Shown one piece after another: positions 36,387 to 48,386 of a DNA stretch of 64,000 bases. The stretch comes from Rhizoctonia solani (lineage: Eukaryota; Basidiomycota; Agaricomycetes; Cantharellales; Ceratobasidiaceae). The stretch is from contig NC_057373.1 of NCBI RefSeq assembly GCF_016906535.1, positions 2,046,001 through 2,110,000 on the forward strand, written 5' to 3'. The position numbers and the translations under genes are program-made. Below the pieces are notes generated by a model. The model worked only from the letters and a program-made list of their open reading frames with translations. It made no database searches and was not told the origin of the DNA. Each line of letters begins with the position of its first letter. Position 1 is the first letter of the stretch.

Positions 36387-38164
36387 GCCCCGAATACCTG
36401 ACCGGATAGACCGATTTATCTCTTTTGTATTCCCATCTTTCGTAAATATATGGGTTGCCTATTATCATGTATAGAAGTCTATAATAACTACACAACAGCG
36501 CCGAGCTCACCGATATTGGGTCTTTCAAACACGTGACAGAAAAAGCCATTCTTTCTGAGACTTTGGGAACATGAAACCGGGTCAAGGCGGCTAATGTATC
36601 CTCCTTATGGCCACTCATTAACTGAGTTTTCAATACGTAATATTCTCGTCGCAAGCCCTTTTATGGACTTGAAAGTGCAGGGAGGCAAGAGTAACATGAA
36701 GTTGACGGCGTTTGAAGCCACGGTGCAGGCCTAGCACCTTACATTCCTGCCCAAATAGATCGATTATTGGCGAACTCGAGTGAGAACTGTGTGTCACCGC
36801 TCATCTGAAGAGGTGTCCGTCTATCTCCATGGTAGTTTCCACTTCCACTGACTAGGCGATCAGGAAAGACAGATGTGGTTCTGGTGCGAACGTTTGAGGT
36901 TTGTTATCCCTGTATAATGAAACCCTCTATTCTTCTTTATTTGAGATCTTACCAAAGCGAAAGTACCGAAAGGTCTACTTAAAGAGGATACATTGCTTTG
37001 AATGTGCTATCCGAATCTTTCATGATCACTGAGCCTTTGACCTCAAGGATTCTATCAATTACCGTTCTTAACAGGTAAATTGATCGGTTTATTGAATTTT
37101 ATGACCAAACCTCCGTCCGTATCTTTTGGAGTCCATTGCATTGCAACTAACCCGTGAAACGAGCAAGTATGCTAGCCCAAATTTAAACGATGATTTTTAG
37201 TATATGCACCAGCATACTTCGGAAATATGATTCTCATTGTATTTGGATACAATAGGCCCAGCATACATGTGGAATTTGGTTGAACCAGATCGACTAGAAA
37301 AGAGAATAAAGTATTCATCTTGGCTTTCAGTTCGTGATTCATGGTGGCATTAATTTCGATCCCACATCTCAAACAGTATAGCACGGGCACTGGATGCTGA
37401 GTCGATAGAGCGCATAGGCAAGCCCATCTATATGGGTTTCTTCGGGCCAAATGGAAGGACCAGTCAGTTTTTACGGTCCAAAACAGGCAGTTTGAATTGA
37501 AGATTTAGGCTTACATATTACTGAGCAGCGAAACAAATTCATCAATCACGTAGGATCCGTGGATCAAGCCTATGGCCTTATTGTAACTAAATCGAATTTG
37601 TGAATAATTTTCCTCTGTTTCAGTACGCATACATATATTCAATTGATTGCCCGACCCAATCATACGAAACTATGATCTGATTGAGCCGAAATCTACCACG
37701 CATCCAGAAAAAGCCCACACCCGGGGCAATGATTGGTAGCTTTGCCAGTAGCCCTGCTTTTCCAAGTGGATCCCATTGACCAGTATGCGCAAAGCCGGAT
37801 GTGGGGTCACAATAAACTAACGATGGAGTCAGATGATGTAGCTCAGCCTTGTTGGTATGCGTGCAATGTGTAGGTACATTCGGTGAGGGGTTAGTATCCG
37901 GCATTGGAGTCTATACGAATATACTGAAACCCGCAGGAGGCCCCATTGAAGTCCTGAAATTCGATCGAATAGACGGAAAGGCTAATCAAACCACTCTGCC
38001 GCCAGTCCTATAACCTACCCTATAGTGAAAAGTTTCAGTTAAAGATTCGAGCCCAAATGTGGTATGTATCATGGTTTAGTGCGTACGAAGGCCGCATATG
38101 AACGAGTCGCCAAATGGCGAAAGAAATATGAGATAACCTCTCCCCAAGTGATTGAAATCCAAAA
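36387..38164. other. intergenic, 1.8 kb, no gene supported
   Basis: AT-rich sequence with short frames on both strands and no splice-consistent or family-consistent product. It could contain further decayed sequence related to the neighbouring BTB relic, but I cannot show it. Confidence 0.45.
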
Positions 38165-39493
38165 CTACATAACAGTGCCACCTGTGCTACTTTCACGACG
38201 AATCCAGGACGCTTTGTCGAGCTCATTTTCAACGAACGTTGAACATATCTCCCCTACAGCTCCTAGCTTTTCGCTCGCAAGTGCTTTGTTCAATGAAGCG
38301 AGACGATTGAGTAGCTGGTTGCGTTGCTCAAGTAGGGTGAGGGATTCGTTCAAAATTACTGGCGCGAGTTCGTGAATCTGACAAAGGGAGATCGAGCGAG
38401 AGCCGGATTCACTCTTATGGATCTTGCAATTGCATTCAGGCAAATTTCCGCGGCAGGATGAAATCTCTGGTATTGTGTGAGGAATATTGGATTTATACGA
38501 GCAGGTCTATCGAACACATACTGACCAGCGTCGCGTCGTAGCGCACTTGCCTGATCTGGCCCTCCCATTTGAGCCAGCAAGTCACATGGCTGAACCGATT
38601 TGTCGAAAGTTTCACGAAACGGCGACGCTGCTGTGTTTCTCTAATACGAGCAATTTCGTGAATCGGTCCGCGCCCAGATTCGTGCTTCATGCGACGTAAT
38701 TGACTCAGCATGATAGCAGAGTTAATGAACGTGGTTTCTCCCAGTGGGGAGGAAATTCGTCTGATAGTTCTATTTGATCAATAGCAGGAAGTGAACGTTC
38801 TCAAGTTCTTTGATGGCAAATTTCTTAGTCAGGATGGTCGTAACTTGAGGCAATTCGTAGGGCAGAGATAGTGTATAACTCAAAATTGGGACGCCGAGGA
38901 TTGCACTATCCGAAGCGAAGCCTTAGTAATTGTCTCGTAATGTTTGTCTATACTCACGGTGCGTACAATACTCGAAGGGCATTGTAGAAATCTATACTAT
39001 CTGCATCACAGATAATTTTGACACGGTTGCGGTCTGAAATATAGCCTTCTTTACGGGTCGCTCGGATGAGGCTCCATTTTAGCGAGTTTGTTGAGTTGAA
39101 ACTCGTGAACCAGAAAACCTGATCACCGGTCTTTTGCTATATAAGTTGGTGTTCATAGTTATCAGCTCAGGAACGGTACCCGTACTTCAACATTCGCGTC
39201 TTCAAAGGCAAACTCTGGTGAACGTCTTAATATAGGTAAATGAACGGCACATTAGCGTTTGGCTGTATCTAGCACAGTGAACGGTCCAACCATTTTAGAT
39301 CTTGTTCAGTTGCGTCTAAACCACTCTCCTCATCACCCAGCGAAATAAGCTCGGCTTCAGATAGATCCGATGGTATTTGTTCGGACTTAGATGAGGGTCG
39401 GCGTTGTTGAGGCCTGCAAGCATTGCTTATCCTCCTCTTCCATTTCTGGTTAAATGCTAGAAATCGAGATGATGAGGCCAGTTGAGGTGCCAA
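38165..39493 (-). pseudogene. degenerate BTB/POZ gene
   Basis: Reading the minus strand downwards from 39493, recognisable pieces of a BTB protein appear in changing frames. They are an acidic leader (LSEAELISLGDEESGLD), RSPEFAFEDANVEVR, then GDQVF, then FLVHEFQLNKLAKMEP in a second frame, then LIRATRKEGYISDRNR and DFYNALRVLYAP in the first frame. Next come ISALRIASSYDHPD, FAIKELE and RSLPAIDQIELSDEFPPHW, each in a different frame. These pieces align in order with the intact BTB protein at 15251-16524. At least five one-base shifts (near 39107, 39077, about 38835, 38808 and 38740) prevent one reading frame. Given similar one-base losses in other genes of this window, some may be sequence errors; the number within about 400 bp favours real decay or very poor local sequence. 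Confidence 0.65.
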
Positions 39494-41240
39494 CTAGCGT
39501 GTCGCGATTCACCACGATTGCCCATCACGTGAAACGCGCTAAACAAAACAAGTGTTACAGCTGCTCGAAGCCAAGAATTCGAATCGACTTGGGATCTGGA
39601 GCCACATGACTCAAAACACACAACTAGTGGTTTATCCACAATACTCAGGCCAACATAATGTGGGTAATCATGGGGTCGGATCCACTCGAGACCCAACACT
39701 TCAAACTATTTGGGAGGCTATCGCTGACCAAGCTCCGGTCCTATTCCATGCATAACACCGGATTTTCATAGGACTTTCCTCAATTTAAATTATAATGGAG
39801 CCCCATACCACCGATATGTTAACAGGGAAATGTCCACTGTATAACAGGAACAGGAATTTGGTACCATGTAGGGTGGCGTGGCATGATTGTAAATGGATGA
39901 GTTAAGACCTCGGTCACTGCAAAAGAATGTCGCGTCAGGTTGGACACATACTATTCGAATGGCTACGACTTGTATGTGTTTATTGACCACTTAGATTACC
40001 CCTGAGCCTTTTGTTTACAGTCACATATAATGTGAAGGCGTGGTACTGGCGTTGTAATGAATACGTGATCTCCGTCGCGGCCCTTATTAGCATATGCATT
40101 CGACCTCAGTAATCGGGATTAAATATGTAACAACACTCGTAAACTACTAGTCATAAGCTCGCTTAAATACAGCTGTTTTATGAATTCTTCGACTACAATA
40201 ATTGTTATTAATACAAGAGCCGAAAAGAGAATATGGGACGGGAATTCGGTTGTCAAGAGCGACGGTAGCTTCACATCCCAGATAAGAAGGGTCAGAGTAC
40301 AATCCAAACCTGGAAGAAACGATGATCATGAAGCTTAAGTACGTCAATAACTAGTCACAGCCACTTGAACACGACATCAATTCAGGGCCGGTCAGCCCTG
40401 TTACCGATTTGTCTAAGATACGGTTTCATTATGCGGTTGTAATTAAAACCTCCGAAAATCACTGTAATAGTGGAAATAATTAATGAAGATTATAGGGCCA
40501 AGGGTGAGGGCGGGTGTATTTTCAAGACGGACTGGTTGAAGAAGCAAGAGCGCGTGGCGTAACATTCATTACCCAATTCGCGAACTGTATATGGGTGACC
40601 GGACCCAGGACCCCGGGTCTAATGATCACGACCCCGTTTGTCTCCACCGAATCAAGGTGGTCCACAACCTCAAAATCCCCAACACATCCGGCGCAAGTAT
40701 GTTGTCTGCACTTGAGTCTTTGGCGATATATCTGGAGGAATATTCTGACCATATTTGGTCTTGTGGCCTGTTGTCTTAGGTGACGGACCGGTGCCTCGCT
40801 GCGGATCGTCCTATTCGTCTTATGAACAACGAACACCCTCGCTATAATGTTCATGTCCCGCCCATTTCAAGAAAACGAAAAGTAGACACGAATGTACTCT
40901 CTACATCATCTAATTCTTTTATGTGTGTACACCCCTTCGAAGGCTGCTATTCCATGCCTACAAATCACACAATGACTTACTGGACCATGTTCTACCAGAC
41001 AAAACTACCAGCCGCTCCAACCCGTTGCCCTGAACTCGACTACCTTACACCCGTGAGCTGTTCAAAGGCCCATCAAGCCACTCCAAGCTGACTTCTTGCT
41101 TTATTTCTTTGCCGATCCTAAAACAACTCCGACCAATAGAACACGCCTGTAAGTGTTCATCATTTTTTGATCCCGGCTCTCCAATCGATACTCATGCATA
41201 TTTTATCTCCAGAAATGCTTCCACCTTTCCTTCCGCTACA
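39494..41240. other. intergenic, 1.7 kb, no gene supported
   Basis: Only short frames are seen. The longest (40514-40783 + and 40522-40854 -) are mirror images of one another in the same DNA, lack introns and lack family signal. The 3' end precedes the PHD-finger gene and includes C/T-rich sequence typical of fungal promoters (about 41090-41240). Confidence 0.5.
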
Positions 41241-43119
41241 ATGTCAGCAACATCGTATCCCCATCGCTCCCGAGGCCCCTCTGCCCAGCCTTTTTGGGCG
41301 AACTATGGGTATGTGTCTTGTTATCTGGGCGCTTCTGATGCCTTTTCCATGTGCACATCGATCTGTTTTTTTATGTGTCGACAATTGTCTTTTCCTTCTA
41401 ATTATCTCTACATCTACATGTGACTGATTCGTAATTTACAGGCAGCGGACTATTCTAGGCAGCGGGCAACTCATGGGTCACTCCGTCCACTTGGAGGATG
41501 CCACCCCAGTTGAAGATGGGCTTTTCTCCAAGGTTGATATTGATGTTAGCCCAGCTTCCAAGCGTGTTCGTCTCGCTGCTTCGTTACCTCATCGGAGCTC
41601 CCTCTCCGGGTCCCGAGATCCTCTCCCTGCACCTCTCCCGACTACATCTGCCAGCCTCCCGCGCCATCTCAAGGCATTTGCCCGAATCGCTCCCCGTCCC
41701 CGAGCACGGATCATTGTTGCCGACGTTCATCGAATGGGACGTATTGCTGTTCATGCGGATGTTTTTGCCCAAATTATTGAAGCTGAGGAGCGGGTAATGG
41801 GGCCTGGAGCTGCTCGGACCCGAAGGGCCTGTCGACGAGAACGTCCTAGATCCATATCGGGTTCCACTAGTTACAGGTCTAGCACCGATTCGAGTATGAC
41901 CCACACCTCGAATGATAGTATCAGCACGCTTTCTAGTGTCCTCACATCCGATCTTGAGGATGGTTCTGGCGTTGCTGGCCCTTGGCCTGATGCTCAGTAT
42001 CCTTGGTCTTTTACGGCCCTTCAGGTAGAAGACCAACGCGTGCGAGCGCGCCACGCAGAGCTTGCCCATGTCGAACAGTGGCTCGCAGCTGCCGATGACG
42101 AACATGACAACGACGAAGAGCCTGCATGGAACAATTCTGCTTCCACCCTCGAAGGGGAGCTTCCAGGGCTCGGTGAGCTGCCGGAGTTTCCCACCGGACC
42201 CATTATCAACTCTAGTCTCTCGGACTCCGTGGCCTCCGATGAAGATGGAGCTGATGCGCGAACTGCACTCCTTGCTCGAGCATCCGTACAGGATTTCATT
42301 GCTCGTCGCACGGCCCGTGCGGTCGTTCAGCACACACCATCGGGCGATGTAGTACGATGCATTTGTAGGGCGGGGTTGATGGGCGCCCTATGATCCAATG
42401 TAGCGACTGTCGCACTTGGGCACACCGGATATGTATGGATGCCCCCGTAGTAGGCAATCACTGGCGATGCTGGCGATGTGCCCCCTCCAAGACCGCACCC
42501 GAGTCCGTCTTCCAACCCACGTTTGTACCCAACTCGACGCCCAGCCGCCGGATCGTCGTACCTCCCCCCATATCCACGCGCGCCCCACAATGGCAACCTT
42601 CGCTCCTGCTACCTCCTGCTGCAATGCCTGAAACTCCGGAGCGGACCGCCCATTTCCCTTTCATTCGTTCATTACCCCACGATTCTTTGCGGATTTCGCT
42701 CGACGTGATACCGATGACGAAGGCGACGCCGAATGGCTGATGGGTCTCCCAGACGGCAACGTATGTACTCGACTGTGCAGTCTCCCAAGCGAACCCAAGC
42801 TCTGGAAGAAGACGAGTTTATGCATGTCGAGCCCTCCCCAAGCACACCTCCTATTCGATCCGATGGAACTACCACTCCGATGACGCCAGAGCGCAGCACC
42901 GAGCCTAGGCCGCAGCCCCATCATTCTGGTAGTACAATTGCAGATAGTGCAGGACCTGCGTCCCCCGCAATTGTAGGAAGCGGCTTGTATGCGGGCGCGG
43001 GAGCTTGCTCTGGACCTGGCGTTTTCTCAGAAGATGTTGGCGTGTATGCGGGCGAAGACTCCCTGTTCGACAACGACGTGTACACAGAGCATGGCAACTG
43101 GGGAATGGGCCAAATCTAA
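41241..43119 (+). CDS. PHD-finger protein, probable chromatin factor
   Basis: Exon 1 (41241-41308, MSATSYPHRSRGPSAQPFW) joins in phase across a 133-nt intron to QRTILGSGQLMGHSVHLED. The N-terminal part is Arg/Ser-rich and then acidic. The PHD zinc site reads CICRAG, QCSDCRTWAHRICM, then NHWRCWRC. The two halves lie in different frames separated at GGGCGCCCTATG (42381-42392), where one extra C would restore GAPMIQCSDC. Further on, DFARRDTDDEGDAEWLMGL and KRTQALEEDEFMHVEPSP are again in different frames (shifts near 42620-42665 and 42755). The tail ends GNWGMGQI with a stop at 43117. PHD fingers commonly bind histone H3 tails; the specificity here is unknown. It is either a real gene with sequence errors or a decaying copy. 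Confidence 0.65.
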
Positions 43120-43717
43120 AGACTTCTTCGGACGTCGATGTGCGACGAGGGGACGCTGTGATCAGTTGATTCCAAGGCAAATAATCAGAAATTTCAAATA
43201 TGATTCCCGTTTTGATCAACACGGCCTTGTTTTCTTGGACTTGGTGATAGCAATGATGTTCTGAAGTCTGCTACTTTGTTTTCTGATATCGTATAACCCA
43301 CTTTTTTGGTTCCGGTTCGGTTATCCGAGCCCGACCCGTCCTTGTTCACCAATGTGATAAGGATTCACACCTCTATGTCTATGGTTAATCTGTCTATTTC
43401 GCGTATTGTAAACCCCTTATATGTACACAATTGCTACTATGTTGTTGCTATCATCATTTGTAGTTCACCAGTGCTATTCCAAGTACCCTAGAAATTTTTA
43501 TAGGGTACTTGTTTTGTCTGGATAACTGGATGAGGACTAAGGTTGAACTGAACTTGTGAATAATTAATCTCGAAAAACCGAGACATCTATGCGATGGTAG
43601 ACCCGGTGAGCAGGCGCTGTGGGGCCAAATTTTGATAGATTTAACGGTTAACGTATTTTACAACCAGTTCGATACAAGAATGGATATGATTCCTTGGATG
43701 ACGAGGCTGGTATCAGC
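43120..43717. other. intergenic, 598 bp, convergent 3' regions
   Basis: This lies between the convergent PHD-finger and GH47 genes. It probably holds both 3' UTRs; no other feature is seen. Confidence 0.5.
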
Positions 43718-46393
43718 CTATTCCTCCTTCAGCACTCGGTGTCGGAGCCTCCAAGAAGTACCAAGGAGAATAATGGCCACGATCCAACCTAGGGTGTTCA
43801 AGTATGAAGCTGACCTAGCCATTGTCACTGTTGCGCGAACGGCACGTAACCTGAATGGCTCCACTGGTGCCACCCAACGGGTAATGGCATAGGTATTGAG
43901 TAACGCGGGTGCTATCAACGGATGGGCCTCGGTATTTACCTGGCGAGAGGGTGATCGTTTGAAGTCGGAATCTGTGAGATATAAGTTTTAACGCACCACC
44001 CATTCGTCCAAATTGATTTTCTGGGGATCGGCGAATGTCAAATAGAGGTACTTCAGCACCTCAGCAAATAAAAATGTTTCTGTTTGATTAATATAGGATT
44101 CTTGTTTGACCAGCCGCACGTCATCAATACCAACATAACCACCATCGAGCTTGCAGTACTTCTCGATACTCATCAAAGCGGCATGCACGTTTTTGGTACT
44201 GGAAAATAAGTTGAAGGGCTGAATTACCTTGAATGTATGCATAAATTACCTTTATGTCACCTGTTGCGCGCCAAGCATAGAAGTTACTCTATTTATGCGT
44301 AATGATGAGTGGATTGACCATATGTAACTAGTTATATGTATACCTCAAGTACTTCGGGACGAAGATCGTAGTACGCCCACATATTATCGTTGTAGGAGTA
44401 GAAACCATTTTCTTTATAGAAGGCCAAGTCATCTGGACTAGGGCTGACTTTCCCAGCTCGGTCCTATCATTTATAGCACATTTTTGAGTGTTTTTATGGG
44501 CAGTCAATTCAACTAGGTCGTGTCACCTACCCCGTCAGACCCCACGAATCCAAAAACCTCCGGCCCAAGGCCAGTACTACAAAGTTCACATGTTTCAATT
44601 AGTTTTGTTGATCCATGTGGGATTACGTACGCAGTCCTTTCATACGTATTCCAGCAAGAATCAGTGAGCCTCAATCCATAGTTGACAATAGTGTCGTTAT
44701 CAGTCAGGCGTCCTCCCATGATCCAGTTTCCACCTAAGCAACTGGTAAATAGTGCTAAATATAATGAAGTGAAGGGGCCGTACCATGAAAGCATCCCAAG
44801 TGGGATCCAAGGTGCCTAAATGTTCCATTGTACCACTCTCCTAAATACAAAAGTCCCTTTACGTCGGTATCAACTGCTTCTTGAGCAAGATGAGTTATCG
44901 AGGAGTCAACCGCAATGAGCCATTGCTTTGTCCAGATAGGGTCGGCATTATTCGTTAATCTTCCGTACTTGATCAGGTACTCGAAGTAGGAGTCGGATCC
45001 AGCTCCCCATGTCTGCAAGTGAAACATTTATACTCTAAGAAGTTTGAGTAATTGATGGTATTACACTCACAATATATGTGCCATTGGGGTTGTTTGTTTT
45101 GGGGTCGACCATCTGAGCCGGGAGGCCAGGAAATGGGGCTGGCTAATATATACAGATCAAAACCCGCTCGTGAAATATAGGCTGCGGGGTGCTCACGAGA
45201 AGCCCGATGCGACGCATAGACTTCTCAGCAAAAGTACGGTATTTAGTGTTCCCTGTATAATCACTGAGCTTGGACCATTCAAGTACGAGAGTTCCAGCAA
45301 CAGCTAAATGTATGCTTCAGATATTTTAAAAAGAAATTCCCATATGTCATACCCAATCCTGTCTTGTGTACAATTAGTTTGGACACCAATGCAGTGTGAA
45401 CTATTTCTCAGTGCTCACCTCTTCGATGATAGGCTGATTGGTTGTAAAATTAAGTTCGTTGTATGGTATATCGTTGTCTCCTACCCAGCCATATACCAGC
45501 TTCTCCGCGAGCTCTTGGGCTTTATCTATCAGTCTTTTATTACTTTTTCCGTCTAGTTCGTAGGCGGACAAAATCCCCCCAATATATCTGATGGTACTTT
45601 CGAATAGCGAGACGGTAGAGTTGGTTTTGCTTCTACTAAAGTCGAGGTCGAGAGTGAATTGCACGCCTTCGCTGAATAAGTCCTTAAGAGTGTCGCATTG
45701 ATATCGTTGAACTATATGAGAAGGGTTTCCGTACCTCCAATCCCATAATATACATAGTTGACAAAGAATCTACAATGGTCGCTCCCCACCCATTTCGGTC
45801 TAATTTATGTATAATGCGTGAATTCAGTTTGCGATGGTGTCGACGTGTGTATTTTGGGTTAGACAGTCAAACTAACCGTCGACGTAACCGTTAGTAAGGG
45901 GTGCCAAAGAGTCATGTCCCCAAGCTGAAATCCTGTAACTTTGGTACGCAGATTTAAAGATTTCTATTACATGTTGAGCATTTTCTGCCGCGTCGGGTCT
46001 TGGATTTTTGTGCAGCGTTGGCGCTCTAATACACAGACCCGATAAGCCAACCACTTACGGAAGCTGTAGGTCAGGCCTTTGTATGTTGCCTGCAGAAACG
46101 AGTAGCAGTGAATTAAGTAAGAAAGTGGTGATGCGATAGCATAACCAAGTTTTGACATGGGGCCATGCTTGACGTGTCCTGCGGCTAGAGAAAGGCTGAC
46201 ACGGGGCTCGAAACTGGGATGGTCGATGCACCAAAGATATATCTAGGGCGATGATAATGGTTGTAATATTAACCTAGTCTTAGCGGGTAGTAGGTAGTCT
46301 GTGTCTGTTGGCGATTTTGGCTTAGTACCAGCCAGAACGGGAAATTGGGGATTGGAGCGGCCAGAGGAATTCGAATACCAGGGTTACAATCAT
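43718..46393 (-). CDS. class I alpha-1,2-mannosidase, GH47, with C-terminal membrane helix
   Basis: Catalytic-domain motifs appear in order through many exons: YRISAWGHDSLAPLTNGYV, DRNGWGATIVDSLSTMYIMG, DLFSEGVQFTLDLDF, VAGTLVLEWSKLSDYTGN, TWGAGSDSYFEYLIKYGRL, NWIMGGRL, CWNTYERTATGLGPE, NDNMWAYYDLRPEVLE, QTETFLFAEVLKYLYL and NTEAHPL. GH47 enzymes trim Man9 glycans in ER or Golgi using Glu/Asp residues in these blocks and Ca2+ at the NTEAHP threonine. After NTEAHP the protein continues to a hydrophobic LGWIVAIILLGTSW helix and a basic RLRHRVLKEE end (stop 43718). A 10-nt microexon (ACAGGATTGG, about 45360) is needed to encode TGLAVAG. A frame slip or a 22-nt intron lies near 44240. The 5' end is uncertain: an ATG at 46391-46393 is possible and no N-terminal anchor is clear. 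Confidence 0.8.
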
Positions 46394-47151
46394 GTGACTA
46401 GGAGTATTTGGCCAGTTTTTATAATCACTTGCAATTAATTTGTGCGGCTCCTATTCGTCGGTTAGCTGGCACAGGTCATTATTGATGCTGGTTCATCCTA
46501 TGTATGCCTCATTCAGTACGCTTTAAGGGGTCCGCGCTATGGGTATCGATCCTCCCAAATGGACATTCAGTACTTCAAATCCCTGTTCTAATTCATCAGA
46601 AAGAAGCTCTAAATTTCGCAATAGAGATGGTCTTTTATTATTTGATGGTCTTTCCCACTAATTTTAGTATTTTTATGCTTTTATTATGCTTCTATTTTGC
46701 TCTTGGGCCTTTAAAGGACCAAGGAACCATAGGTCAATTTGACTAAAGTCTAGTTCTTTATTCTCTTCAAAGGGAAAACCGGCCGTCTTCGACCAATGCT
46801 TGATTCATACACGTGCGTTATTTGGAGCAGTTGCAAGCGATAGTCATTGTATGAATCGTCAGCCCCTTGTGATTCGTGCAGCGGCTCATCTCGAGCTCAT
46901 CCCAAGGCTCATCCCTTCGTGCTCTCTCACTAAAATGCATTGTGCCGATTCATTCGATCAAGGTAGATAATCGCGGGAAAACTTCACGTGATAGTTCTTG
47001 CGAAATACAAGATCATGCCACTCGCTTTTGTGGGCCGACTAGTGTTTCATAGACCTCCACCTAGCATCCTCACACGACCACCACCGGCAGCGCGTGTTTT
47101 TCGTCACAACTACACACCCCGAAACTTTCAGCGTTTACTAGGACACGCGCG
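46394..47151. promoter_or_regulatory. divergent intergenic region between GH47 and IPP isomerase genes
   Basis: About 760 bp separate the two divergent starts. It includes a T-rich tract near 46620-46700 and CACGTG at 46986-46991, an E-box that bHLH (SREBP-like or Cbf1) factors can bind, about 160 bp upstream of the isomerase ATG. Sterol or bHLH regulation is inference only. Confidence 0.35.
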
Positions 47152-48113
<962 letters not shown>

Positions 48114-48386
48114 AAGGCCATTGGTACACATGTTTGTTTGACCTTGTTGTAATATACGCATTACCGGACCTGATCGACTTGGATAAATAACTCCCAAATG
48201 TGGACAGTCAATCCCCAGAAGAACCCTGATTTTCGACGGAGTCGATCTCTTGAACATCGGGATACCTAATCATGACAATGATTTTCCAGAGCTGGTTTGT
48301 TGACAGACTCGTCCTAGTTATAAGTCATGCTTGGGCGGTTGTGTTAAGCCCAAGATCATTTCCTACCTGCACCCTCTGCATATTCC

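Noticed and set aside
40514..40854. overlapping plus and minus frames of about 90-110 codons
   Set aside because: They mirror each other, lack introns and lack family signal; no reason to prefer either as a gene.
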